A DNA stretch of 19,106 nt from QZKY01 sp964488675 (GCA_964488675.1 CAZAWA010000034.1:1-19106), one strand, 5' to 3'; shown: positions 7,970-16,817, counted from the stretch's first letter. Made by a program: numbers and translations. The notes: generated from the letters alone by a model not told the origin.

Positions 7970-8063
7970 TCATATTCCGGGGTCAGCGTAATTTTCGCTA
8001 CGCGAAAAAAAACTGCTGACCCCGAATATGACCCCGTTGCGCTGACCCCAGAATTTCGCCCCG
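7970..8063. repeat. REP/REPIN-like inverted-repeat element with an extra half copy
   Basis: The arm TCATATTCCGGGGTCAGC (7970-7987) pairs with GCTGACCCCGAATATGA (8015-8031) except for one bulged C. Between them an inner hairpin is formed by TTTTCGC (7992-7998) and GCGAAAA (8002-8008), loop TAC. A second copy of the right end follows (GCTGACCCCAGAAT, 8041-8054, continuing with CCCCG). GGGGTCAG/CTGACCCC termini of this kind resemble the palindromic repeats linked to REP-associated tyrosine transposases; that assignment is from memory, and no transposase gene is in the window. The element fills most of the 158-base gap between the peptidase gene and the first permease gene, inside what should be one operon. 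Confidence 0.7.
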
Positions 8064-8094
8064 CATCGGTTTTAGCCAAGGAAACATAGACACC

Positions 8095-9033
8095 ATGCTG
8101 GCCTACATCGCGCGCAGATTGTGGCAAATGATCCCCACGATGCTGGGCGTCATGCTGCTGGTGTTTTTGCTGTTCAACTGGGTGGCCGGCGATCCCGCAT
8201 ACATCCTGGCAGGCAAGGTATCCAATCCGGAACAGATCGCAAACATCCGGCGGCAACTTGGCATCGACGAGCCAGTCTACATCCAGCTCTGGATTTTCCT
8301 CAAGCAGGTTGTTTCCTTCGATTTCGGCGCAAGCTGGAGCACCGGCGAATCCGTGTCGCGCATCCTCGCGACGCGCCTGGGCCCTTCGCTGACTTTGTTG
8401 ATCCCGCTCATCATTCTGGAAACCGTGATCGCAGTTGCCCTCGCGCTGGCGGTCGCGCATGTGCGCGGCTCCTTGACCGACCGTGCCGTCATGATCGTCT
8501 GCACCATCGGCATGTCGATCAGCATCCTGGTTTACATCATCGTGTTCCAGTATGGTTTTGCCTACAAGCTTGGGCTTTTCCCGGTGCAGGGCTGGGGCGA
8601 GAGTGTGGGCGAAAACCTGTTCCGTTACGCGGCCCTGCCGATCCTGATTCTGCTGGCGGTCGGCATCGCCCCCAACTTGCGCCTGTTCCGATCGTTCGTT
8701 CTGGATGAAATCAATCAGGACTATGTGCGCACCGCGCGCGCCAAAGGTTTGAGCGAGTCGCGCATCCTGTGGGTGCATGTGCTGCGCAACGCGGCGATTC
8801 CGATCATCACGCATGTCATGTCCAGCTTGCCCGCCCTGCTGATGGGCGCGTTCCTGGTCGAGCGCTTTTTTTCGATACCCGGCATCGGCCGCGAAATCAT
8901 TCTCGCTGTCGAGCGCAGCGACTTTCCGCTGATTAAAGCGATCACCGTGTATGTCGCGATCGCCACCATGTTTTTCAACCTGCTGGCCGACCTGCTGTAT
9001 CAGGCAGTCGATCCGCGCGTGCAATTGAAGTAG
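8095..9033 (+). CDS. Peptide ABC transporter permease, OppB/DppB type
   Basis: This 312-residue inner-membrane protein begins MLAYIARRLWQMIPTMLGVM with the first membrane helix at about 10-30, as usual for the OppB/DppB family (about 305-340 residues). Further helices lie at about 98-122, 132-156, 178-196, 240-258 and 280-302. The cytoplasmic EAA loop that docks the ATPase is DYVRTARAKGLSESRILWVH (209-228) followed by VLRNAAIPI. The GDP motif (32-34) and LLMGAFLVERFFSIPGIG (248-265) are also typical. It forms the channel with the next gene's product. AAGGAA about 11 bases upstream supports the ATG at 8095. The upstream REP-like element may separate its expression from that of the peptidase. 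Confidence 0.94.
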   Translation: MLAYIARRLWQMIPTMLGVMLLVFLLFNWVAGDPAYILAGKVSNPEQIANIRRQLGIDEPVYIQLWIFLKQVVSFDFGASWSTGESVSRILATRLGPSLTLLIPLIILETVIAVALALAVAHVRGSLTDRAVMIVCTIGMSISILVYIIVFQYGFAYKLGLFPVQGWGESVGENLFRYAALPILILLAVGIAPNLRLFRSFVLDEINQDYVRTARAKGLSESRILWVHVLRNAAIPIITHVMSSLPALLMGAFLVERFFSIPGIGREIILAVERSDFPLIKAITVYVAIATMFFNLLADLLYQAVDPRVQLK

Positions 9034-9037
9034 CGCC

Positions 9038-10156
9038 ATGCTCAACGCTTCCAGCCACGCCTCGCCCGGTCTCTGGACACTCGCGTGGCGCCGTCTGCGC
9101 GCAGATCGCATCGCCATGATCTCGCTCGCCATCGTGCTGCTGTTCCTGGCGATGCTCGCACTGTCAGCCAGCGGACTGATTGCCAGTGACTGGGCCGACG
9201 AGGTTGGCGTAAATTACGCGCCGCCCGGCTTTGTCGGCGCCCAATCCGCCGCCGAGCGCGGGATGAGTGAGAAGCCTGCCGTTGCTGCGGAAACGCCGCC
9301 AGAGAATCCGCTCGATCCGCTGAAAGAAGTCATTCGGGAATTGCGCGCCGAAATGGCTGCCGAGAGCGCCGCCTCAAGCGCCAGCGCCAACGATTACGGC
9401 GTGCCCGATCCGCTTGACAGGGAACTGGCCGAAATCCGCAGCATGCAATCAACCATGGCGGTCACTACCGTGAAGAAGGAAACGCTCCCCTTTGGCGCAG
9501 ACAAGTGGGGGCACGACATCCTGAAAAAAACCGTCAAGGGCGCAGAAACCTCCATTGTCGTCGGCCTGACCGCGGCCTTCGTGGCCACTTTCCTCGGCAC
9601 GCTGTTCGGCGCGCTGGCCGGTTATTTCGGCCGGCGGGTGGACGATTTTTTCAACTGGTTTTACAGCGTCTTCACCTCCATCCCGTACCTGCTCCTGATT
9701 CTCGCGGTCGCTGCCGTGCTGCAGCAGAAAGGCGTGACCACCATCATCCTGATCCTCGGCCTGACCGGGTGGACCGGCGTGTTCCGGCTGGTGCGCGCAG
9801 AATACATGAAACACAAGGAACGCGAATATGTGATGGCAGCGGAAGCCATCGGTGCGTCACACTTATCCAAAATGTTCCTGCACATTTTTCCCAATGTCAG
9901 CCATGTGTCCCTGGTGCAGATGTCTATCCTCGTCGTCGGCTTCATCAAGTCCGAGGTGATATTGAGCTTTCTCGGCTTCGGCGTTCCGGTCGGCGTGGTT
10001 TCCTGGGGCAGCATGCTGAATGAAGCGCAGAATGAACTGATTCTCGGCAAGTGGTGGCAATTGACGGCGGCGACAGTGGCGATGGCTGTGCTGGTGACCG
10101 CATTTTCACTGTTTACCGATGCGTTGCGCGATGCGCTTGACCCGAAACTAAAATAA
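9038..10156 (+). CDS. Peptide ABC transporter permease, OppC/DppC type, with long periplasmic insert
   Basis: This 372-residue inner-membrane permease starts four bases after the previous stop, indicating tight coupling. The first helix is at about 25-47. The usual landmark PFGADKWGHDILKK (151-164; family form GTDxxGRDxxSR) opens the permease domain, with further helices at 172-196, 208-230, 233-250, 290-312 and 342-360. The EAA loop is EREYVMAAEAIGASHLSKMF (261-280). Most OppC/DppC proteins are about 280-305 residues. The excess here is a polar, Ala/Ser/Pro/Glu-rich segment at about 65-150, predicted periplasmic and partly helical (PLKEVIRELRAEMAAESAAS). It may contact the binding protein or the peptidase, but that is inference. 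Confidence 0.92.
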   Translation: MLNASSHASPGLWTLAWRRLRADRIAMISLAIVLLFLAMLALSASGLIASDWADEVGVNYAPPGFVGAQSAAERGMSEKPAVAAETPPENPLDPLKEVIRELRAEMAAESAASSASANDYGVPDPLDRELAEIRSMQSTMAVTTVKKETLPFGADKWGHDILKKTVKGAETSIVVGLTAAFVATFLGTLFGALAGYFGRRVDDFFNWFYSVFTSIPYLLLILAVAAVLQQKGVTTIILILGLTGWTGVFRLVRAEYMKHKEREYVMAAEAIGASHLSKMFLHIFPNVSHVSLVQMSILVVGFIKSEVILSFLGFGVPVGVVSWGSMLNEAQNELILGKWWQLTAATVAMAVLVTAFSLFTDALRDALDPKLK

Positions 10157-10165
10157 TTTTTTGCG

Positions 10166-10196
10166 GGACAGCGTTAAGCGAAGCGGTACTCTGTCC
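10166..10196 (+). other. Possible stem-loop between permease and ATPase genes
   Basis: GGACAG (10166-10171) and CTGTCC (10191-10196) could pair around a 19-base loop containing three AGCG copies. There is no T-run after it. It might set the ratio of ATPase to permease message, but could be chance. Confidence 0.25.
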
Positions 10197-10216
10197 TCAA
10201 CCGATCAATAGGGAAT

Positions 10217-11913
<1,697 letters not shown>

Positions 11914-11917
<4 letters not shown>

Positions 11918-12477
11918 GACTTCACCGCCCGGATTTCCGGCAAATTGCGCCAATAGCCTTGCACATCCATGCCAAAGCCGATGACGAATTTGTCCGGCAC
12001 GCTCAATCCCACATGATCTGCCGTTGACGCTTTTTTCTTGCTGGTGGCCTTGTCGGCAAATACTGCCAGCACCACTTCCGCCGCGCCCATTTCAAGCAGG
12101 CGGCGGCGCACTTCGGCCAGCGTCTCTCCCTCATCGAGAATGTCGTCCAGCACCACCACGATGCGATCCTTCACATTCTTTCGCGGCACCACCTTCCACT
12201 GCACCTTGCCGCCCATGTCATCGTCCCCGTAGCGCGTCACATGGATGTAGTCGTACTCCAACGGAAAATTCAACTGTGTCAGCAATTGCCCGGCGAACAC
12301 AACGCCGCCGCCCATCACACCCAGCACCAGCGGGAAAGCCGGACTGTCAGCTTGCCCGAACCGCTGGTTCAGTTGCCATGCCACGCGCGCAACCGCCGCC
12401 TGCACTGCCGCTGCGTCATGAATCAGTTCGGTGTTTCCGAGGATTTCGTTGGCGCGTGTGGTGTGAAAGTCGAACAT
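11914..12477 (-). CDS. hpt: Hypoxanthine-guanine phosphoribosyltransferase
   Basis: This 187-residue cytoplasmic purine-salvage enzyme joins hypoxanthine or guanine to PRPP, giving IMP or GMP. The PRPP loop VVVLDDILDEGETL is at residues 107-120. The metal/pyrophosphate loop region is VLGVMGGGVVFAGQL (51-65), the flexible-loop region lies around TRYGDD (81-86), and the purine-binding C-terminus is KFVIGFGMDVQGYWRNLPEI (163-182). This long form belongs to the group often annotated as HGPRTase in betaproteobacteria. The ATG at 12477 has AGGAG seven bases upstream. It is divergent from the Xaa-Pro aminopeptidase and convergent with the ATPase gene, sharing the bases CTAG as overlapping stop codons, so no terminator fits between them. 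Confidence 0.93.
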
Positions 12478-12553
12478 GTTGCGTCTCCTGAAAAATTTCC
12501 TGCGATGGTCTGACTAGGGCGTGTTCACCCTAATTATGGTGCAAGCTATTGCG

Positions 12554-12598
12554 CCCAACGCGAGTTGTTGGGTAGCTGCGACACAATTATTTTGCAGC
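12554..12598. promoter_or_regulatory. Inverted repeats in the hpt / aminopeptidase divergent region
   Basis: CCCAAC (12554-12559) and GTTGGG (12567-12572) are a perfect 6-base inverted repeat with a 7-base spacer, followed by GCTGC (12575-12579) and GCAGC (12594-12598) around an AT-rich loop. They lie in the 196-base region between two divergent starts, where an operator would be expected. On the minus strand CATAAT (12542-12537) is a possible hpt -10 box without a clear -35 box. No regulator can be named. Confidence 0.25.
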
Positions 12599-12673
12599 GC
12601 GTCATTCTCCGGTCACATCCTCATGCGCCTCTACCCTCCTGTATCATTTGCGCAGATCTTGGTGAACACGACG

Positions 12674-14479
12674 ATGACCTCTACCGCCTCAGACAGAATT
12701 CAGCTTTTGCGTGCCGCGATGCGACACCACAATGTCGACGCCTGCGTTGTCCCAAGCGCCGACCCGCACCTGTCGGAATATCTGCCGGCTCGCTGGATGG
12801 GGCGGGAATGGCTGTCCGGCTTCACCGGTTCGGCCGGTACGCTGGTCGTCACCGCAGAGTGGGCCGGACTATGGACTGACAGCCGCTACTGGGCTCAGGC
12901 AGAGTCACAACTTTCCGGCAGTGGCATCGCGCTCATGAAGCTGACCGGAGCCAATCCGCTTCCCTACATTGACTGGCTGGCGACCCATCTTCCAGCGACG
13001 CAGTGTGTCGCTGCAGATGGCGCGGTGCTGGGCTGGTCGGTCGCAAGCCAGATGCAAAAAGCGTTCGATGACAAGCGCATCCGGCTACGCACCAACCTCG
13101 ATTTGCTGGATGAAGTCTGGACGGATCGCCCGCTTCTGCCGCTTGCCCCGGTTTACGAACACCTTCCGCCCTTTGCAACAGTCAACCGCGCAGACAAGCT
13201 TTCGGCCACGCGCAACGCCATGCGCGCGCATGGCGCCGAGTGGCATTTCATTTCTACCCTGGACGATATCGCCTGGCTGTTCAATCTGCGCGGTTCCGAC
13301 CTGAACTACAGCCCGTTTTTCATCGCGCATGCTTTGATCGGCCTGGCTCGCATAACCCTCTTTATCGCCGACGGCAAAGTGCCCACTGCCTTGCGTGAGC
13401 GGCTTGCCGCCGACGGTGTCGAGCTTGCGCCGTACGGACAGGCCGCCGCTGCGCTCGCTGCACTGCCAGCGGGGGCGCCGGTGCTGCTTGACCCGCGCAG
13501 GGTGACACTCGGCTTGCGTCAGCGGATTCCCGCCGCAGACAAAGTCATCGAAGCAATCAACCCGACTATCCTCGCCAAGTCGCGCAAGACCGGGGCGGAG
13601 CTTGCGCATGTGCGCAACACCATGGCGCAGGACGGCGCGGCGCTGTGCGAATTTTTTGTCTGGCTGGCATCCGCGCTGGCCGATCCGGCGCAAACGGTCA
13701 CGGAACTGATGATCGACGAACGCATCACCGCCGCCCGCGCCCGGAGGCCGCATTTCGTCAGCGCCAGCTTCGGCACCATTGCCGGATTCAACGCCAACGG
13801 CGCATTGCCGCACTACCACGCGACGACGGAACGCCACGCGAGGATCGAAGGCAACGGCCTGCTGCTGATCGATTCAGGCGGCCAGTACCTCGGGGGCACC
13901 ACCGACATTACGCGCACGGTTGCGGTCGGCACCCCCTCGCCGGAGCAGAAGCGCGATTTCACGCTGGTTCTGAAAGCGGCGATAGCGCTTCTGACCGCAC
14001 ATTTTCCGCTTGGCACGCGCGCGCCCTTGCTCGATTCGCTGGCACGCGCGCCTTTGTGGGCGCAGGGGCTCGACTACGGTCACGGCACCGGCCACGGCGT
14101 CGGCTATTTTCTGAGCGTGCACGAGGGGCCGCAGTCGATTTCCTTCCACACGCCGCCGGAACCCCATACCGCGCTGGAGATCGGCATGATCACCTCGGTC
14201 GAACCGGCGCTGTACCGCGACGGGCAATGGGGCGTGCGTATCGAAAACCTGGTTGCGACGCAAATGGCTGAGGCCGATGGCTATGTGCGCTTCGAGATGC
14301 TGACGCTGTGCCCGATTGACCTTCTTTGCCTCGATGTCACGCTGCTAAGCTCCAGCGAGATCGCGTGGCTCAACGCGTATCACGCAAGCGTGCGCGAGCG
14401 GCTGCTGCCGCATCTGGATGGTGCTGCAAAAGAATGGCTGATCGCCAATACCGAAGGCGTCCAGCCATCGAAGATATGA
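12674..14479 (+). CDS. Xaa-Pro aminopeptidase, long APP1-like form (peptidase M24B)
   Basis: This 601-residue cytoplasmic enzyme removes the N-terminal residue from peptides whose second residue is proline. It has the three-domain layout of eukaryotic-type aminopeptidase P1 (about 600-620 residues), longer than E. coli PepP (441): two creatinase-like N-terminal domains (about 1-300) and a pita-bread catalytic domain. The five metal ligands are all present: Asp400 (LLLIDSGG), Asp411 (GTTDITRT), His474 (GTGHGVGYF), Glu510 (ITSVEPALY) and Glu524 (VRIENLV). HEGP (483-486) is also typical. The ATG at 12674 matches the family's N-terminus (DRIQLLRAAMRHHNVDACVV); the open frame continues upstream to 12521, but that part has no family character. 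It may help break down imported proline peptides, but has its own transcription unit. Confidence 0.95.
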   Translation: MTSTASDRIQLLRAAMRHHNVDACVVPSADPHLSEYLPARWMGREWLSGFTGSAGTLVVTAEWAGLWTDSRYWAQAESQLSGSGIALMKLTGANPLPYIDWLATHLPATQCVAADGAVLGWSVASQMQKAFDDKRIRLRTNLDLLDEVWTDRPLLPLAPVYEHLPPFATVNRADKLSATRNAMRAHGAEWHFISTLDDIAWLFNLRGSDLNYSPFFIAHALIGLARITLFIADGKVPTALRERLAADGVELAPYGQAAAALAALPAGAPVLLDPRRVTLGLRQRIPAADKVIEAINPTILAKSRKTGAELAHVRNTMAQDGAALCEFFVWLASALADPAQTVTELMIDERITAARARRPHFVSASFGTIAGFNANGALPHYHATTERHARIEGNGLLLIDSGGQYLGGTTDITRTVAVGTPSPEQKRDFTLVLKAAIALLTAHFPLGTRAPLLDSLARAPLWAQGLDYGHGTGHGVGYFLSVHEGPQSISFHTPPEPHTALEIGMITSVEPALYRDGQWGVRIENLVATQMAEADGYVRFEMLTLCPIDLLCLDVTLLSSSEIAWLNAYHASVRERLLPHLDGAAKEWLIANTEGVQPSKI

Positions 14480-14515
14480 AAAATGCAACTAATAACGCGT
14501 CGCGTTATTAGTTGC
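14479..14515 (-). terminator. Strong intrinsic terminator, minus strand
   Basis: GCAACTAATAACGCG (14485-14499) and CGCGTTATTAGTTGC (14501-14515) form a perfect 15-base inverted repeat around one base (a stem of about 13 pairs in practice). On the minus strand it is followed by ATTTTTC (14484-14478), a proper T-run; on the plus strand no T-run follows. It therefore terminates minus-strand transcripts, about 165 bases beyond the cation transporter stop, and overlaps the aminopeptidase stop codon (14477-14479). Confidence 0.8.
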
Positions 14516-14520
14516 TCCAC

Positions 14521-14561
14521 ATCCGGCGCGCCATGGCACCCAATGCCGGCAAAGACCGGAT
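14521..14561 (-). other. Inverted repeat upstream of the minus-strand terminator (possible small RNA body)
   Basis: ATCCGG (14521-14526) and CCGGAT (14556-14561) pair around 29 bases that contain further GC-rich self-complementary pieces (GGCGCGCC, TGCCGGCA). Read on the minus strand this structure directly precedes the strong terminator, the form of an intrinsic-terminator small RNA or a structured 3' UTR. Confidence 0.3.
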
Positions 14562-14589
14562 TTGCACAATATTTAGGCAAATTTATACT
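14562..14589 (+). promoter_or_regulatory. Candidate sigma-70 promoter in the convergent intergenic region
   Basis: TTGCAC (14562-14567), 16 bases, TATACT (14584-14589) resembles a sigma-70 promoter on the plus strand inside an AT-rich island. No gene follows in the plus direction: a transcript would run antisense into the 3' end of the cation transporter gene. On the minus strand the same island offers TATAAA (14588-14583) as a weak -10 box. Confidence 0.3.
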
Positions 14590-14607
14590 AAAATTCATCA
14601 TTTTTAC

Positions 14608-14683
14608 GGGAGTATAGGCATCAATCTGCCTTTTACCCATACTGGACGCGCCGGAGAAAAATTACTCCCATTGAGTATGCCTA
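14608..14683. repeat. Paired inverted repeats spanning the cation transporter stop codon
   Basis: GGGAGTA (14608-14614) is complementary to TACTCCC (14663-14669), and TAGGCAT (14615-14621) to ATGCCTA (14677-14683). The two pairs occur in an order that cannot nest, so an RNA could form one or the other, or a pseudoknot. ATGCCTA includes the transporter's stop codon. Confidence 0.45.
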
Positions 14684-15604
14684 CCCGAGGTCTTCGTGGC
14701 CATGGGGATCGAGATGCGTCATCACATCCAGCACCTGGTGCTTTTCCAGCACTCGTCGCCGCGCTTCGACCGCAATTTCATGTCCCTGCAACACCGTGAT
14801 TTCGGCGTCCACTTCGAGATGCACATCGACGATGGCGAGGTCTCCCACCTTGCGCGTGCGCAAACCATGAACGCCAAGAATGCCTGGTGTTTCCCTGATG
14901 GTCGCGCCAATCGCCGCAACCTTTTCTTCGGACACCGACCTGTCCATCAGATCATTCAAGGCATCCCAGCTAAATCCCCAGCCCATCTTGCCCACCATCA
15001 GACCGACAACCAGGGCGGCAATCGGATCCAGCAGCGGGTACCCCAACAGGTTGCCGATGACACCAGCCGCGACCACCAGCGAGGACAACGCATCTGCGCG
15101 CGCATGCCAGGCGTTCGCAATTAGCATGGTCGAACGGATGCGTGTTGCAACGGCCAGCATGTATCGAAACAGGGTCTCTTTTGCCAACAAGGCAACCGCC
15201 GCCACCCAAAGGGCTGACTGGTGCACCACCGGAATGTCTTCCGGATCCTGCAACTTGTTGACCGCTGCCCAGACCATGCCGAGGGAAACCGCCAGCAAGA
15301 GCATCCCCAGCACCAGTGACGCCGCATTTTCGTAGCGGTGGTGGCCGTAGTGATGATCTTCATCCGCCTCTTTTTTGCTGTGGTGACCGGCAATCAGGAC
15401 GACAAAATCCGCCAGCAAGTCGGAAAGGGAATGGATACTGTCGGCGATCAAGGCTTGCGACTGCGAAAAGATGCCCGCGATCACCTGCCCGACCGTTAAG
15501 ACGAGATTCACCCAGACGCTGACCCAGGTACTGCGGCGCCCGGCAGCCACCGCCTCCGGGGCAGTCGGCTCATATTTTGTTTCTGTTTTCTCTATATGCG
15601 TCAT
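14681..15604 (-). CDS. Cation diffusion facilitator (CDF) metal efflux protein
   Basis: This 307-residue inner-membrane protein should export a divalent metal (zinc, iron, cobalt or manganese) using the proton gradient. Helices lie at about 27-46, 49-72, 94-114, 130-150, 160-184 and 190-206. The intramembrane metal site is His58-x3-Asp62 in ADSIHSLSD (helix 2) and His167-x3-Asp171 in WHARADALSS (helix 5). The cytoplasmic domain (about 210-300) is the usual CDF dimerisation fold with VDVHLEVD (259-266). The cytoplasmic loop HHSKKEADEDHHYGHHRYEN (74-93) is rich in His and acidic residues and may gather metal. Metal specificity is not decidable from sequence. The ATG at 15604 is used, with no strong ribosome site; the frame upstream offers only a TTG at 15661. 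Its stop lies in a repeat described separately. Confidence 0.92.
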   Translation of the reverse strand: MTHIEKTETKYEPTAPEAVAAGRRSTWVSVWVNLVLTVGQVIAGIFSQSQALIADSIHSLSDLLADFVVLIAGHHSKKEADEDHHYGHHRYENAASLVLGMLLLAVSLGMVWAAVNKLQDPEDIPVVHQSALWVAAVALLAKETLFRYMLAVATRIRSTMLIANAWHARADALSSLVVAAGVIGNLLGYPLLDPIAALVVGLMVGKMGWGFSWDALNDLMDRSVSEEKVAAIGATIRETPGILGVHGLRTRKVGDLAIVDVHLEVDAEITVLQGHEIAVEARRRVLEKHQVLDVMTHLDPHGHEDLG

Positions 15605-15797
15605 TTCTTGGGGGAATTTTGATTTCCGGTGGTGAGTTTGCTTGGTTTGCCGCAAATGCAATGGTTCCGGCCTTTGAGATTATGCAATCAGCCTCTCGCA
15701 GTTTGATACATAGTTTAGCCAAGGGCAACCATAATCCCGCCCGGCAATGGTTCAGTATTTTCGAAGAAACACTTCGATGCCATCTGAATAGTTGATA

Positions 15798-15824
15798 TTA
15801 GCACTCTGTGCGCCAGAGTGCTAG
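15798..15824 (+). promoter_or_regulatory. CIRCE element (HrcA operator) upstream of rpoH
   Basis: TTAGCACTC (15798-15806), nine bases, GAGTGCTAG (15816-15824) matches the CIRCE consensus TTAGCACTC-N9-GAGTGCTAA at 17 of 18 positions. CIRCE is bound by the heat-shock repressor HrcA. The right half overlaps the probable rpoH -10 box, so binding should block transcription at normal temperature. Confidence 0.95.
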
Positions 15825-15827
15825 AAT
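15819..15827 (+). promoter_or_regulatory. Extended -10 promoter of rpoH
   Basis: TGCTAGAAT (15819-15827) fits an extended -10 box (TGn followed by TAGAAT). No -35 box lies at 16-18 bases; TTGATA at 15792-15797 is 24 bases away and too far. Transcription would start near 15834, leaving a leader of about 35 bases. No sigma-32 type promoter was seen. The rest of 15605-15797 holds only short inverted repeats (AACCAT 15727 / ATGGTT 15747; CGAAG/CTTCG near 15762-15776) and no gene. Confidence 0.55.
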
Positions 15828-15868
15828 GGGCGCATCAGGAGTTCAGGTTTTTTCGAAAGGGAAACGAG

Positions 15869-16768
15869 ATGGAAGCAGCGTCCGCACAAGCAGCATTGAT
15901 GCCGGCGAGCAATCATGGTTTGGCTCTCGGATTTTCTGGCCAGCTTGGAAACATTGATGCGTATATATCGGCCGTTAACCGCATGCCGATGCTGTCGCAT
16001 CAAGACGAAATTGATTTGGCCCGCCGTCTCCGCGACCACGGCGAACTGGAGGCCGCGCAGCAATTGATCGTGTCGCACCTGCGACTGGTGGTGTCCGTCG
16101 CCCGCAACTATCTCGGCTACGGGTTGCCGCACGCCGACCTGATACAAGAGGGCAATATCGGCCTGATGAAAGCCGTCAGGCGCTTCGACCCGGAACAGGG
16201 CGTGCGGCTGGTGTCGTATGCCGTACACTGGATCAGGGCCGAAATCCACGAATTCATTCTGAAAAACTGGCGCCTGGTGAAAATCGCCACCACCAAAGCG
16301 CACCGCAAGCTGTTCTTCAACCTGCGCAGCCACAAGGGCGACACCGAAACGATGTCTCCGGCGCAAGTCGATGACCTCGCGACAAAACTGCGCGTCAAGC
16401 ACGATGAGGTCGTGGAGATGGAAACCCGCATGTCCGGCCGCGACATCGCGCTGGAAGCGCCGACCGACGACGAGGACGACCATTTCGCGCCGATTGCCTA
16501 CCTTTCATCCGAAGCGAACGAGCCAACCCGGGTACTGGAAGCGCAGCAGCATGATCGCCTCCAGTCCGAAGGCCTCGAAGAAGCTTTGAGCAAACTGGAT
16601 GCGCGCTCCCGCCGCATCGTCGAAGCGCGCTGGCTGGCGCAGGATGATGGCTCCGGCGCCACGCTGCATGAGCTGGCGCAGGAGTTTGGCGTGTCCGCCG
16701 AGCGCATTCGCCAGATTGAAGCTGCCGCTTTGAAAAAAATGAAGGGCGCGCTCGCCGCGTTCGTCTGA
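15869..16768 (+). CDS. rpoH: RNA polymerase heat-shock sigma factor RpoH (sigma-32)
   Basis: This 299-residue sigma factor directs RNA polymerase to heat-shock promoters. Region 2 contains DLIQEGNIGLMKAVRRFDPE (90-109) and GVRLVSYAVHWIRAEIHEFI (111-130). The RpoH box HRKLFFNLR (145-153), which separates RpoH from other group 2-3 sigmas, is clear (QRKLFFNLR in E. coli). Region 4.2, the -35 recognition helix-turn-helix, is TLHELAQEFGVSAERIRQIE (265-284). Length is as in the family (284-310). The ATG at 15869 has AAGGGA about seven bases upstream. Upstream lies a CIRCE operator over the promoter, so HrcA control is likely in addition to the known control of sigma-32 stability by DnaK and FtsH. 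The gene stands alone and ends at a strong terminator. I did not identify an RNA thermometer. Confidence 0.97.
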   Translation: MEAASAQAALMPASNHGLALGFSGQLGNIDAYISAVNRMPMLSHQDEIDLARRLRDHGELEAAQQLIVSHLRLVVSVARNYLGYGLPHADLIQEGNIGLMKAVRRFDPEQGVRLVSYAVHWIRAEIHEFILKNWRLVKIATTKAHRKLFFNLRSHKGDTETMSPAQVDDLATKLRVKHDEVVEMETRMSGRDIALEAPTDDEDDHFAPIAYLSSEANEPTRVLEAQQHDRLQSEGLEEALSKLDARSRRIVEARWLAQDDGSGATLHELAQEFGVSAERIRQIEAAALKKMKGALAAFV

Positions 16769-16784
16769 GCGCAAGCCAGCGCAC

Positions 16785-16817
16785 AAAAAAGGGGCGCTGA
16801 CACTGCGCTCCTTTTTT
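16785..16817. terminator. Bidirectional intrinsic terminator after rpoH
   Basis: AAAAAAGGGGCGC (16785-16797) and GCGCTCCTTTTTT (16805-16817) pair around a 7-base loop with one G-U/mismatch position, with six T on either strand. It serves rpoH (ends 16768) and the cysteine-rich protein gene from the other side (ends 16929). Confidence 0.9.

Noticed and set aside
7816..9132. 438-residue open frame on the minus strand
   Set aside because: It lies opposite the peptidase 3' end, the REP-like element and the first permease, with low-complexity His/Gln/Asp-rich sequence typical of an antisense frame in GC-rich DNA.
14512..14799. 95-residue plus-strand frame in the convergent gap
   Set aside because: It begins inside the terminator hairpin and runs antisense through the transporter 3' end; composition changes along it with no motif.
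15577..15795. 72-residue plus-strand frame before rpoH
   Set aside because: It starts at a non-ATG codon inside the antisense of the cation transporter gene, has no ribosome site and shows no family character.
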